Assembly (NCBI RefSeq): GCF_019279795.1
Contig: NC_056735.1
Location: forward strand, 1,934,636,199-1,934,700,198
Reading direction: 5' to 3'
Length of the DNA: 64,000 bases
Origin: Protopterus annectens
Taxonomy: Eukaryota > Chordata > Ceratodontiformes > Protopteridae
Below the pieces are notes generated by a model. The model saw nothing but the letters and a program-made list of their open reading frames with translations, had not been told where the DNA came from and made no database searches. Positions 48,899 to 59,660 of this stretch are shown here, one piece after another; position 1 is the stretch's first letter; each line of letters starts with the position of its first letter. Position numbers and translations under genes: made by a program.

Positions 48899-48933
48899 CC
48901 TGGCGCAAGCTTCATGAATCCTGGAGTCTGTCT
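48899..48933 (-). repeat. Right terminal inverted repeat of the giant Harbinger element
   Basis: Contains CAAGCTTCATGAATC, the exact reverse complement of the left-end core, then CTGGAGTCTGTCT to the end. It differs from the left arm by small gaps outside the core. Confidence 0.85.
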
Positions 48934-48936
48934 TAA
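48934..48936. repeat. Candidate target-site duplication TAA, right copy
   Basis: TAA directly follows the right inverted repeat and matches 28267-28269. Confidence 0.6.
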
Positions 48937-51335
48937 ATGGTCATCTGAAACTATAACATGACAGCTGTTCATAATAAATTTAGGAAATTCTTTCTTCAGG
49001 AGAGGTAGTTCATTCAGTAACACAAAATATATGACTGACTTTGTTTTCTTTAAAATAAATTTTTTCCTTAAAGTCTGAATATTTTAGTTCCTGAAGTTTG
49101 CAAATAAATTTGCTCTACCTTTACTGGTATGCAGATAATATCTAAAAATAAAAATATATATTCAGTCTGTTTCAGTCAATAACTAAAATCTTGAAGAACT
49201 TAAGCACATTCTAAATCATCAGCCATATTTCACTCAGCACTCATGTACTCCTCAAATGAGACACGAGTAAGTGAATGAAAGAATGAGCAACAGCCACTTT
49301 TATAAATGTATTAGTAGATGCACAATTGAAATAGTAAGTGCTCCTAAGTATCTTTGTGAGCTCTCTACATAATATTGCATCCAAATAGTGTAAATTTGAT
49401 CTATAAATTTCACTAGTAAATTGGCCAGATCAATGGTGCAGAGGAAAGAGATCTATGTGTACTGCTGGCAACCCAGTTTATGAAATGGAATCAGGCTGCT
49501 GCTGCTGCCTTGCTGTGTTAGCAAACTGTGGTGGAGACATTTACCCTCACAGATATCTCATGTTAATGCAAGGTGAGCCAATGATGACCTGATTTCATGG
49601 ATCTACTCTTTCCCACAGCAATGGTTTATGAATGTCCACCCCATGAATGACACCTCCAGATCTCCATGTTGCTGCTCTCCATCAGATCCCTTGCTCACTT
49701 GTACTAGTAGCAGGTAATCTTCATCTCCACTTCCTGGGGAGCTGGGGGCTCACTTAGCAAATAGATATATACATGGTACCTGGTAAATAGAAACGTTGAG
49801 GTCCATGGATAAGGAGCTAGCAAGCAACAGGTAAAAGCCAAGGAATAATTGCAGCTGGGAGGAGAAATAAAAGAAAAAGAAAAAAAAAAGAAAAACAAAT
49901 TTATAAGTAAATAATGTGTTTCAATTATTGACAGTAAGACTTTTAAAAATGGTTCTGAAAAAACATTACTGATTCTCTGCACAAAAATAACAAATTACAT
50001 ATGTATCAAAGATAAAAAACTACCACTGACTCAAAAAAATTGAACCCCTAAAAAATATTTTCATGGCGATCCATTGACACATAGCTAGGGTATCCATCAG
50101 AGAAGTTGGCAACCTTTGACTAATTCGTAACCTATGAACCTGGAAGTTTGGTTGGAGGGTGAGTTTGAGTGCCAATGACCATAGCAGCTACCTGGAATAG
50201 AAGATGTGCATTTTACCAAAACTGTACTTACAGTGAAAGATAAAAAACAGCACAGTATCACACAACTGCATGTGTGCATAGAAAATGCAGACAAGCAACT
50301 AACACTGTCATTTGCCAGAACCCACATGTATGCATCATACATCTCTTAACACCCCCTTTTGTGAGAACTAAACTACATTTAAAAAATGCCCTACTGTTGA
50401 ATCAGGTTATTCTGTGCTTAATTGTCTTTATTTTCTCTCTTACATCAACTGTGGTTTCAGGGAATTTTCTCTTCCTTGCTTTTGTGCAATCTTGGAATAA
50501 GTATGTATAATTAGCAGGGGTTGGGAGTCTTGCACCCCCTACAAAATATGTGTTTTATGTTGCCTTATTTTCAATAATTTTATATTTGCTCTAAAATGAT
50601 TACTTTTTGTATGATTGCTCTTATGAGTAAACACAATTAAAGACGTGTCTGGATGAGAAGAATTTTGAAAAGCTTTTGCTTATCCCTATAATTGTGAATC
50701 TTGGTGCACCCTAGAGGAACAAATAAAAGTACTCTGACTGCAGTAAAATTAGCCCTGAGTAACACAAATGCACATTTTTTCTTATGAGGTTTTCAATGTA
50801 TACCTGCCGGAACAACATCATAAATAAGTTCTTGCAAATAGGTAAAAAAAGCAAACCTGCAATAATCTGAAGATGTTCACAAATAATTTTGTCTCTGTCA
50901 CCTCAATAAGAAAGTGTTCAGTTTGTTGAAATGCATACAGTATTAATTGTGACCTGAAGCAGTAACTTTGTTCCCTTGATAATATTGGGATTTACTTTCA
51001 GCGGGTTATAAATAGGACCCATCAAATTCTCAGCCAGAATAGATGTCTACATCATGAGAAAAGTGACCACTAAAAATAATTTCTGTGTAATAACTACACA
51101 TTCTTTTCATTTATTGAGTACTAGACTGAATCTGTTGCAGACATTTTGACAATGGAATCTTGTTAAACATGATTCAGATATGTAGCAGCTCAAGTGATGT
51201 CACTTACAGGATGATCAGGAAGGAGGCCAACAATTGGAAACACCACTCATATCTAGAAAGAAGTGCACCGATCTCTACATCAGCATTACTAAACTCAATG
51301 AAGCCTGGCCTTCTACAACTATCTAACTAAATATA
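48937..51335. other. Unassigned AT-rich right flank
   Basis: The AT-rich host-like composition resumes at once. A less AT-rich patch at about 49430-49830 contains a weak CTGCTGCTGCTGC run but gives no recognisable protein. No gene was seen. Confidence 0.5.
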
Positions 51336-51337
51336 AA

Positions 51338-51393
<56 letters not shown>
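51338..51393. repeat. (GT)n microsatellite
   Basis: About 26 GT units. Confidence 0.95.
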
Positions 51394-51394
<1 letters not shown>

Positions 51395-52045
51395 TGCATG
51401 TGTGTGAGTTTGTGTTGGAATTCAATTTCTTATTCTACAATATCATAGCTGCTTTTGTGCAACAATTTTCCATGTATGTTTCAACTGATGTTAATGATTT
51501 CACTTTGTTGGTCATCAATCCACCTCCACATATTTTTCTTTCTGTGAGTTGGCATGTACATTGTGATCTATAGATATTAGGAGGGGATGGGACTGGGGCT
51601 CATTTCTCTATCAAACTTTTTTTTGACCCATTCATCGTTAAGAATGAGAAATTGTCTAATCTACTCCCAGATGACTATAGAAGCATATGTAATGGCTATG
51701 ATCATTATAACTCATCCACTACTGAAAGCTATGCAATGCCTCACTGTAAGCAATGTTAGCTTTTTGCATTGAAGGCTTCAATGAATAGTTAAAAAATGTC
51801 ATTCATCTAATTGTAATATTGCTATCATATGTCCTAGTCATTCACTCATGAGCTTGTAAACTGTGACCTTGAATCTGATCAGACACTGAAGAAATAACTT
51901 CCTTGTCATCACATTTTCATCAGCTTTTACCTAGATCAGTTGCATGCTTTAGAGCTATCTCACCATACACCTAGTATACTTTCCACATCTTTACTTACCA
52001 ACTATACAACTTTGCCCATTGATGCAAACATTTTTTTTCCTTTTA
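51394..52045. other. Unassigned AT-rich DNA
   Basis: Nothing recognised. Confidence 0.5.
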
Positions 52046-53260
52046 AAGGTTCACCTGTGGTCAACCTTAAAAAACTAAAAGCCCCAAGACAGTCTTAAAT
52101 AAAGAAAATATCCATTAAAAATAATAAAATAAAAAACACAAAATGGTCACAAAAATGGAGACTTATTTTGTTAGAAATAAATAAACTGAGCAAATGCTTT
52201 CATCTTTTAATAGATTACAGACTTCATCAGAACAACTAATTAATCTTACAATATTAGTTAATAATTAAAAAAAGCACATGAACAAACATGGGCAATAAAA
52301 TTAATGCTTCTGTCTTCTGGACATTAACACATTTATATTTAGCAACTCAATGTTATCCTGGCTTTACATAGGCATTTAATAAAATTTGCCATCTCACTTC
52401 TTTTACTTATAATAAATTTCCTGCATTGCCTGCTATAAAACCCATGTTTGTTTGTTTGTTTGTGTCTTTCGGCTTTGCCTGGTTAGGGGTTGCCACAATG
52501 GGACTCCGGTCCGCTAATGATTGGTACTGGATTTTTACGTACTGGTTTACCAGCCCTGACACACAACCTTCAACGAAGGTATGCCCCATTTACGTATACC
52601 TCCACAAAGAAGACGCTCTAGCTGAGAATCGAATGGGACAACGTCTTGCTATGAGGCGACAACGCTACCGCAGCACCACCACCGCAGTTCACCTGCTATA
52701 AAACCCATAGCAACTATATATAAAACGAAATATATATATAATCATTTTTAAATGTCTACTCAATTGATTGTTTTTTTTCTAAAGCATTATTATCAGTCTT
52801 CATAGAATAAAAATGCCATAAATTCTATATTGAACATTCTGTTTCACTTCACTTCATAAAAAATATTCATATGAGAAACACAATTTTTTTAGAAATGCAG
52901 TTGAAATAACCTAGACTAACATAAGGTCTATCTACAGATCCTCTAAAAATTGTCCAATTATCTTTTATAATAGTTCTGTTTCAGTCTACAGTAGAAGCAA
53001 GTAACATAGCATTTGTCTTGTCATTCTGTCATTTTACAGTATCAGCTAGTGGTGTTTCAACAGCATTATATACAGTAGTTAAATCAACACTATTGTTCTC
53101 ATTAAATGTCTTAGATGTTGGATCCAGTATTTTATCAGGATAACTTCTTATTCTAAAATTATCTATTAATTTCTCAGTTTCTTCTTTTAAGAGGATATCA
53201 TTTTAGTATATCTTTACAATCTAACCTGTTAGTAACAGTAGATGTTATTGTAGTTGAGGT
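52046..53260 (-). mobile_element. Penelope-like element fragment, interrupted by a SINE
   Basis: Minus-strand pieces: EETEKLIDNFRIRSYPDKIL near 53120-53200 matches the F..RGYP block after the Penelope reverse transcriptase, and IIKDNWTIFRG near 52935-52970 the following H/W..L block. The 3' part at 52090-52270 (TGATGAAGTCTGTAAT, then CAGTTTATTTATTT) matches the 3' end of the plus-strand fragment at 53640-53710. Stops throughout. The SINE at 52446-52691 inserted into this copy. Confidence 0.6.
52429..52708 (-). mobile_element. tRNA-derived SINE with perfect 17-bp target-site duplication
   Basis: The insert is 52446-52691 (246 bp), flanked by CCTGCTATAAAACCCAT at 52429-52445 and 52692-52708, identical in all 17 bases. 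On the minus strand the head has an A-box-like TGCGGTAGCGTTG and a B-box-like CATTCGATTCTCAG. The body holds the words CCTAACCAGGCAAAGCC and GTGGCAACC, known from widespread fish and amphibian SINE or RTE tails. The 3' end is (ACAA)n. The exact duplication shows a recent insertion by target-primed reverse transcription, most likely using an RTE-type partner enzyme. Confidence 0.92.
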
Positions 53261-53420
53261 TATTTCAACGGCAGTTCTAAAAATGTTTCTTACTTTGCAA
53301 AGCATTTTTCATGTAAATATTTATATGTAGGGATGACTACAAAAATGCTCAAAAATAGACTTCATTAGCATGTTCATGTTATGAAGATTTGCAGAAATTT
53401 TAAAAAGTTCATATTTTTGT

Positions 53421-53765
53421 TTTAGATATGGTTGATATGAATTTTAGAGGAGATGATACAGGAAGTTTGCTAGAGGTAAAGGAATTAAGATGGCAAATTT
53501 TATTAAATGCCTATGTAAAGCAAGGATTAAATGAAGCTGTTAACTATAAATGTGTGTTGAGAAGACTGAATCATTAACTTAATTGATCAGATTTGGTTGT
53601 GTGATTTGTTGCTGTTATTATTTAAATAAGACTGTTAATTCATTCATCTGATGAAGTCTCCAGTGTGTTAAAAATTGAAAACTCTTACTTGGTTTATTTA
53701 TTTATAATAAAATAAGTAGTCACTCTTTTATAGCCACTGTGTGTGCTTTTATTTAACCTTAAAAT
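53421..53765 (+). mobile_element. Penelope-like element fragment, C-terminus and 3' end
   Basis: The plus strand gives LLEVKELRWQILLNAYVKQG followed by LNEAVNY, matching the C-terminal LE.RWQI.LN....GLNE block of Penelope-like proteins, also present at 59310-59660 (minus) as CWQIRLNVSQLPGLN. The 3' part (CATCTGATGAAGTCTCCAG, then TTGGTTTATTTATTTATAA) is shared, inverted, with 52090-52270. The two fragments point away from each other. Confidence 0.65.
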
Positions 53766-54229
53766 ATCATTAATAATTCGATCTACTGCATTTGGTTGCA
53801 GTTTTAAGACAATGCATTGCCTCAGCATGTAAACCCCAAGATGAGCTATCAAATAAAGGAATGTCTAGGTTCTTGACCTTCTACATATTTGAAGAACTAC
53901 AAATAACACTCTCACCTACTATAGGTAGATAAATTTACAGCAATATATTAGTAGGACTTAGCAGGATAGATACTTCTCCCAAAGAATCCTTCACTGTGGA
54001 ACCAACTCTTGTTTCATGTTGAACAGAGCAGCTCCCTCACATGTTTCATATCTAACAAAAATGAATGTACAGGTATTTAAAAGTTCAATCTGGATTATAA
54101 CTTTCAGATTCTTATGGGAAGCAGTAGCGAATAAAATGCAGTGGCTAAGCTGCCTGTAACCATCTTATTTAATTGCCCTCTATGATACTTTAAATCTGTA
54201 AGCATGTAAAGAATCTCTGCAGTGCTGGT
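53766..54229. other. Unassigned AT-rich DNA
   Basis: Nothing recognised. Confidence 0.5.
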
Positions 54230-54340
54230 TGGAAAGTAAATAATGTGGGAAGAAATAGCCAGGGAATTGTTATGGCTAGGCTTGTATAGGCCCTAGGGCT
54301 GATAGCCTAGTACCAGCCTATGAACCTATGAACCTATGAT
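54230..54340 (+). mobile_element. CR1-type 3' tail fragment
   Basis: GGCTAGGCTTGTATAGGCCC, GCCTAGTACCAGCC and three TATGAACC-type repeats match the CR1 3' end at 19697-19755. It is either a severely 5'-truncated CR1 or the tail of a SINE that borrowed it. Confidence 0.8.
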
Positions 54341-54594
54341 TCATATGCAACTATTAGGCTAGTTGGCATAGCTCTCAATCTCTTAGTGCAAGAAATCCGG
54401 ACAAAGCCATAAATAATGGAGGGACAAAGGCCTAAAAAATAGGAAAAATTTTTAAATATTGCTCTTGCAATTGTAAAAAGTTGATAGAATAACAGGTTTT
54501 GCATTAGAATGACTTTTCTGAATCTCAAATGATTGATGTGAATCTCAAATGTTTGTCAATATTTTCTGACTTTAGTAGTCCTCACCAGTTTGCC

Positions 54595-54680
54595 GAAGAT
54601 TGGCCAGAAAAAATACAATTTTATGAGAAACAGACCAAAAATATGAGAAAAAAATCTGGGCAGTTGAAAGGTATGCTAGT
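54595..54680 (+). repeat. Dispersed repeat, second copy of 7976-8095
   Basis: TTTTATGAGAAACAGACC and AAAAATATGAG occur in the same order as in the minus-strand copy at 7976-8095. The family is unidentified. Confidence 0.6.
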
Positions 54681-54785
54681 CGGCCATTTTATGTCTAGCC
54701 CTTTCAAAGGTGAGAATCAAAACCTTAACCTTGTGTCTCTCTCAGGTAAACACTTTAACCTTTATACTAACTCAACCCATATTGT
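54681..54785 (-). mobile_element. tRNA-derived SINE head, inverted
   Basis: On the minus strand GTTAGTATAAAGGTTAAAGTG forms the A-box side and GGTTAAGGTTTTGATTCTC the B-box side, followed by ACCTTTGAAAGGGCTAG. Its wording resembles the SINE at 63645-63786 (TGGTTAAGGTGTTTGCC), so both belong to one tRNA-derived family. Confidence 0.65.
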
Positions 54786-55242
54786 GTTATTAGGGTTAAG
54801 AGACCTATAAGTCAGACCCTTTATCAATAGTAAAGTAGACAAAAAAAATGTATAAGAATCATCATCAAGTTTGCTAGTCACCCAGTTAACATGGGTGCAT
54901 GCCACATTAACTGTTAGCTCAGGTTCTCTTTGTAAGTCAAGAGGACCTTATAATAACCAAATAAAACTCCTTCTCCATGCTCCAAAACAAACTAAGATCC
55001 AGGGCAGGTAACGGAAACTAGGCATGACCAAGATTTCATGTAAAACTACTTTAATACTGAGTACATTCATCACTTAAAGACTTAAACATGGGACTTCATT
55101 GTAGTAAAAGTAAAAAAAAAATATTTAGAAGTTATATTTAACCTTTTAGAAACCAGTCACAATATCCATCTAATGAATATTCAACACCTTCAATCATAAA
55201 TATTTAATAACATATTAAAAATGTATTAAAAACACTGCATAA

Positions 55243-55246
<4 letters not shown>
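54786..55246. other. Unassigned AT-rich DNA
   Basis: Nothing recognised. Confidence 0.5.
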
Positions 55247-55297
<51 letters not shown>

Positions 55298-55342
55298 TAT
55301 GTATATATATATATGTGTATATGTTTAGTGAGTAGTTTTTTA

Positions 55343-55409
<67 letters not shown>

Positions 55410-55410
55410 A

Positions 55411-55462
<52 letters not shown>

Positions 55463-55469
55463 CATATAC

Positions 55470-55557
<88 letters not shown>
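55247..55557. repeat. Long (TA)n microsatellite with CA and GT variants
   Basis: About 300 bases, largely alternating TA, with a short unique interruption (about 55315-55345) holding GTTTAGTGAGTAG, a word repeated just after the array at 55555-55568. That suggests internal duplication. All ORFs here are artefacts. Confidence 0.97.
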
Positions 55558-55560
<3 letters not shown>

Positions 55561-55599
55561 GTAGTTTGTTATGTGTTTATATATAAATATATATATATG

Positions 55600-57091
55600 G
55601 GTCTAGGACTATTCACTGAAAGCAAAATTCACTGAAAACTCAATTCACTGAAACACATTTCACTGAAAGTTATATATGGCCTTTTCCCCACTGTAGTGTG
55701 ACCCTGGAGTTAGAATATATAGTAAGGGGGGTGTGGGGAACACCAGCCCCCACATCGTGGGCGAGAGAGATGTAGCCCCCACATAGTTTGGATATATATT
55801 AAGTTTGGAAAATAGTAATTTATTGAAATTGCAAGTATTCAATACTCATATTAACATCACTATAAAAACAGTAAATAAAATACTGGGATCCCTTTACAGA
55901 ATCAAACCCTTTCTTACTCCTTCAGCCAAAACCACTATAGCTAGAACTCATTTAATCTTTACCCTACTCTATGCTTCACCCATATTTACCAATCTCTCAA
56001 AAAACAACCTCAACAGACTTGCTACCTCCTATTATAGTATTGCTAGATTTGCCACAGGTTCTCCTTTTAGAACACATCATTGTAACAACCTAAAGCAATT
56101 AGGATGGCTAGAGTTCCAAAACCAGATACTATTTCACCAACTTGCTATTATCCATAAGAGCCAGTATTACCCCACCTGTACACCTATACTGACTACTCTC
56201 ATAGCCCCCTACAACAATCTTAAGAATTTACGCTCTTCTAATAAGCTACTTATTACTACCAGCAAATCCAACAACTCAGCTGGAGATTCGTTGTTCTCTA
56301 ACTCTGTTGGCAAACATTGGAACATACTTCCCTCTGAACTTCTATCTCTGTCCTCTATAACACTTTTTAAACAGAAACTAAAACAATTTCTCAGTACTCA
56401 TTGGTTATGCCCTTGTACTAACCCTGACTAACTTTTTTTCTATTTCCTATGTGTTGTCTGCTTCTAATATGAGTATGTTCTATCTACTGACATTCTCTTG
56501 CTGTTTCCTAAAAATCTTGTATTTCACTGTATCACATGGTACATTTGTATAAGTAAACAACTTTATTATGCTATCTTATCCTGCTTGCACAAGTACACAA
56601 CTATTTTGTTATATTTTTGTTTTTCATATCTCCTCAGCCATGTTCTCTTGTAATGACAACTGCATCAAGTCTTCTATATGGCTGAAACTGTTTCGAACTT
56701 TTTAACTACTGTTATACTTCTCTGAATTGTGACAACTTTTACTGTATATATTGTGTTTATGTTGGAGCTTTTCTCCCAGGGCCTCTACTGAAAATGGATT
56801 TGTATTCCAGTTAGACCAGCCCAGTCAACAAATGTAAAATAAAAATAAATAAATAAAATAAGTATAGTTAAAAATATTTAAAATAGGTTGGGGGCTATGC
56901 CCCCCCCCCCCCAATGTGGGTGGTGGTGCCCCCCACACACCCTTACTATATATTCTAACTCCAGGGTCACACTACAGTGGGGAAAAGGCCATATATAACT
57001 TTCAGTGAAATGTGTTTCAGTGAATTGAGTTTTCAGTGAATTGTGCACATGTTTTTCATTGAAATGTGCTTTCAGTGAATAGTCCTAGACC
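55600..57091. mobile_element. DNA transposon with ~200-bp inverted repeats, split by an L2 LINE
   Basis: The left end GGTCTAGGACTATTCACTGA at 55600 and the reverse complement of the right end at 57091 are the same. The arms continue in parallel through repeated TTCACTGAAA words, GGCCTTTTCCCCACTGTAGT and a G-run to about 55800 and 56866. The arms differ by a small insertion in the right arm (ACATGTTTTTCATTGAAATG area). The centre is an L2 fragment (55805-56865), so the original element was non-autonomous and ~430 bp. It is embedded in (TA)n on both sides. Ends and core resemble the foldback element at 20596-21126. The superfamily is not certain. Confidence 0.87.
55805..56865 (+). mobile_element. 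L2-like LINE, 5'-truncated, inserted in the DNA element
   Basis: A 208-codon frame (55805-56431) is the C-terminal part of an L2-type reverse transcriptase protein: GSLYRIKPFLTPSAKTTIAR, RFATGSPFRTHHCNNLKQLG, NNSAGDSLFSNSVGKHWNIL and FKQKLKQFL. Each has a counterpart in the L2 at 59881-62946. The 3' untranslated part has GGAGCTTTTCTCCCAGGGCC and CTGAAAATGGA (about 56763-56800) and ends in an (AAAT)n tail near 56840-56863. It is open throughout its length but lacks polymerase and endonuclease, a normal 5' truncation. It landed near the centre of the older inverted-repeat element. Confidence 0.9.
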
Positions 57092-57093
57092 GA

Positions 57094-57094
<1 letters not shown>

Positions 57095-57156
<62 letters not shown>

Positions 57157-57157
57157 G

Positions 57158-57204
<47 letters not shown>
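57095..57204. repeat. (TA)n followed by (GT)n
   Basis: About 70 bases of TA units, then about 16 GT units (57172-57204). Confidence 0.96.
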
Positions 57205-57208
<4 letters not shown>

Positions 57209-57309
57209 ATAAAAGTAAATAATATATGAATCCTAACAAAACTAAGTATACAAACATCAAATTACCTCAGATTGCTAAGGACCCCATTCTAAAATGTCTT
57301 TAGGTATAT

Positions 57310-59308
57310 AGGTGGGTGCAAATTGTTCTACCATGGCGTGAATGGCAGGAGAAATGGGGCAAGGGTTATCCTGAAGGAACAGTATCTCAAGAGTATTTTG
57401 GAAGTGGAAAGAGTGTTGGATAGGGTGATGTTTACTAAGTTGGAAATTGGGGGTGTGATGATGAATGTTGTTAGAGCACATGCTCCACAAGATGGGTGTG
57501 CACTGGATAAGAAATAACAATTATTGAGTTGGATGAAGTGGTGGAGAGTGTACCCAAGGCTGAGAGAGTGGTGAATGTAGCAGATTTCAGTGGGCATGTT
57601 GGTGAAGGGAACAGAGGGTGATGGGTAGGTATGATGTTAAAGAGAGGAATGCAGAAGGTCAGATGGTAGTGGATTTTGCAAAAAATGATGGATATGGCTG
57701 TGGTGAATACATATTTTAAGAAGAGGGAGGAGCATAGGGTGCATAAAAGAGTGGAGGAAGATGCACACAGGTGGATTATATCCTATGCAGGAAGGCCAGT
57801 CTGAAGGAGATTGGAGACTGCAAAGTGGTGGCAGGGGAAAGCATAGTTAGGCAGCATAGGATGATGGTCTGTAGGATTACATTGGAGGTCAAGAAGAAGA
57901 GGAGGATAGTGAGGGTAGTGCGAAGAATTAAAAAGTGGAAGGTAAAAAAGGATAACTGTAAGGTGGAGTTCAGGGAAGACTTAAGGCAGGACTGGGTGGC
58001 AGTGAAGAGTTATCATATGGCTGGGTAGCCACTGCAGAGATAGTACTGGAGACAGCTAGAAAAGCACTTAGTTTGACATCTGGACAGAAGAAGGAGGACA
58101 AGGAGACCTGGTGGTGGAATGAGGAAGTACAGAAGAGTACACAGAGGAAGAAGTTGGCAAAGAAAAAGAAGTGAGATTGTCTTGGAGATGAAGAAAGTAG
58201 ACAGGAGTACAAAGAGATGAGGTGTATGGTGAAGAGAGAGGTGGCTAAGGATAAGGATAAAGCATGTGGCAAACTGTATGAAAAGTTGGACACTAAGGAT
58301 GGAGAAAATGACCTCTACCAACGGACTAGACAGAGGGATCTAGCTGGGAAAGATGTGCAGCAGATTAGGCTGGTAAAGGATAACAAGGGAAATGTACTCA
58401 CAAGTGAGAAGAGTGTGTTGAGCAGATGGAAAAAGTACTTTGAGGGGCTGATGAATGAAGAGCATGAGAGTGCAAAAAGGTTGGATGATGTGATGATAGT
58501 GAATCAGGAAGTGGAATGGATTATAAAGGAGGAAGTAAGGAGAGCTATAAAGAGGATGAAGAATGGAAAGGATGTTGGCCCAAATTACATACCTGTGGAA
58601 GCATGGAGGTGCCTAGCAGAGATGGCAGTGGGGTATTTTAACCAAATTGTTAAACAAAATCTTGGAAAGTGAGGGGGATGCCTGAGGAGTGGAGAAGAAA
58701 TACATTGGTACCTATTTTAAGAATAAGGGTGATGTGCAGAGCTGTAGTGAAAGAGTAGTGGAAGCTAGGTTAAGAAGGGAGGTGATGATTAGTGATCAGC
58801 AGTATGGTTTCATGCCAGGAAAGGGCATTACAGATGTGATGTTTGCTCTGAGTGTGTTGATGGAGAAGTATAGAGGAGGTCAGAAGGAGTTGCATTGTGC
58901 CTTTGTGGACTTAAAGGAAGTATATGACAGGGTTCCTAGAGAGGAGTCGTTGCATTGCAGGAGGAAATCAGGAGTGGTAGAGAAGTATGTAAGAGTGGTA
59001 CAGGATATGTATGAGAACAGTGTGACAGTGGTGAGATCTGCAGTTTTCAAGTTGGAGGTGGGATTACATCAAGGATCAACTCTGAGCCCTTTCTTATTTG
59101 CAATGGTGATGGACAGGTTAACAAATGAGATCAGACATGAGTCCCCGTGGACTATGATATTTGGGGATGACATTGTGATTTGTAGTGGGAGTAGGGAACA
59201 GCTTGAGAAGCCCCTAGAGAGGTGGAAATATGCTCTAGAGAGGAGAGGGATGAAAGTCGGCAGGACTAAGACAAAATATATGTGTGTGAATGAGAGGGAA
59301 GACAGATG
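57310..59308 (+). mobile_element. RTE-clade LINE, 5'-truncated and broken
   Basis: Endonuclease pieces: GVNGRRNGARVILKEQYLKS near 57340-57400, a decayed GHVGEGNRG-type stretch near 57590-57620, and MDYILCRKASLKEIGDCKVV near 57771-57830 followed by RQHRMMVCR. A linker follows at 57880-58250. The reverse transcriptase is in two frames: 58217-58672 with KVLGRWKKYFEGLMNEEHE-like wording (here LSRWKKYFEGLMNEEHE) and AIKRMKNGKDVGP; then 58689-59309 with QQYGFMPGKGITDVMFALS, AFVDLKEVYDRVPREE (motif A), GLHQGSTLSPFLFAMVMDRL (motif B), and IFGDDIVICS (motif C, with FADD changed to FGDD). The end is near CVNERE. This is the widespread RTE type found in many aquatic vertebrates and invertebrates. Frameshifts at about 57520, 58030 and 58680 make it dead. 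Confidence 0.88.
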
Positions 59309-59309
59309 A

Positions 59310-59660
59310 GTGTTGTTATTCAAACCTGGTAATTGGCTGACGTTTAACCTAATTTGCCAGCATAGCTCTTTATACTCTAACACATTTTCAATATCACCAC
59401 CTCCAGGGATTGAAATTTCTTTGTCAATAATGGTAAAAAGTAATTTATTAAAATTGTCACAGACTACTGAATGCCTATATAATGCATTAGTAGTTTTCTT
59501 ATTTCTGATGTCTCTCATATGTTCAGAGATTCTGTCTTTTAGTTTTCTTTTTGTTTGGCCAACACAGAATGACATGCATGAAACATAAGTAGCTAAATAT
59601 ACTACTCTTACTGTGTCATAGTTAAACCACACCCAGCCTCTTACAGGATGCAAGCAAACT
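59310..59660 (-). mobile_element. Penelope-like element fragment with GIY-YIG endonuclease
   Basis: The minus-strand frame contains VYLATYVSCMSFCVGQTKRK, then LKDRISEHMRDIRN, which is a clear GIY-YIG-type domain (YL...FCVGQT, R..EH). After this comes DKEISIPGGGDIENVLEYKE and CWQIRLNVSQLPGLN, the conserved C-terminal block of Penelope-like proteins. The open frame continues past 59310 only because it runs into the antisense of the neighbouring RTE element. It is truncated upstream at about 59660, with no reverse transcriptase. GIY-YIG nicks the target for primed reverse transcription. Confidence 0.85.

Larger units (their letters stand above)
28270..48933 (-). mobile_element. Giant PIF/Harbinger DNA transposon, ~20.7 kb
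   Basis: Seen: the two ends are inverted repeats. The left has CCAGATTCATGAAGCTTGG at 28279-28295 and the right, reversed, CCAGGATTCATGAAGCTTG within 48906-48924. They are flanked by a candidate TAA duplication. Composition changes sharply exactly at both ends, from AT-rich flank to DNA with more G+C and CpG and many TGTAC/ACATGT words. Inside are an intact HARBI1-like DDE transposase (46254-47411) and a Myb/SANT-like ORF (37004-37342), both on the minus strand, the two genes known from autonomous Harbinger elements. Family size is usually 3-6 kb, so this is several times larger. The interior also holds nested transposons, two tandem arrays and a diverged CR1. An alternative is that two unrelated Harbinger ends flank a composite region, but the composition change argues for one unit. 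Confidence 0.82.

Noticed and set aside
28270-48933. Maverick/Polinton, Helitron or integrated viral origin for the 20.7-kb block
   Set aside because: No polymerase B, integrase, capsid or packaging ATPase, or Rep/helicase motif was seen. The ends and the two recognisable genes are Harbinger type.
49430-49830. Possible host exon in a less AT-rich patch
   Set aside because: No open frame of useful length with splice sites and no recognisable protein wording.
55313-55586. Long Tyr-Ile frames
   Set aside because: Translation of a (TA)n microsatellite.
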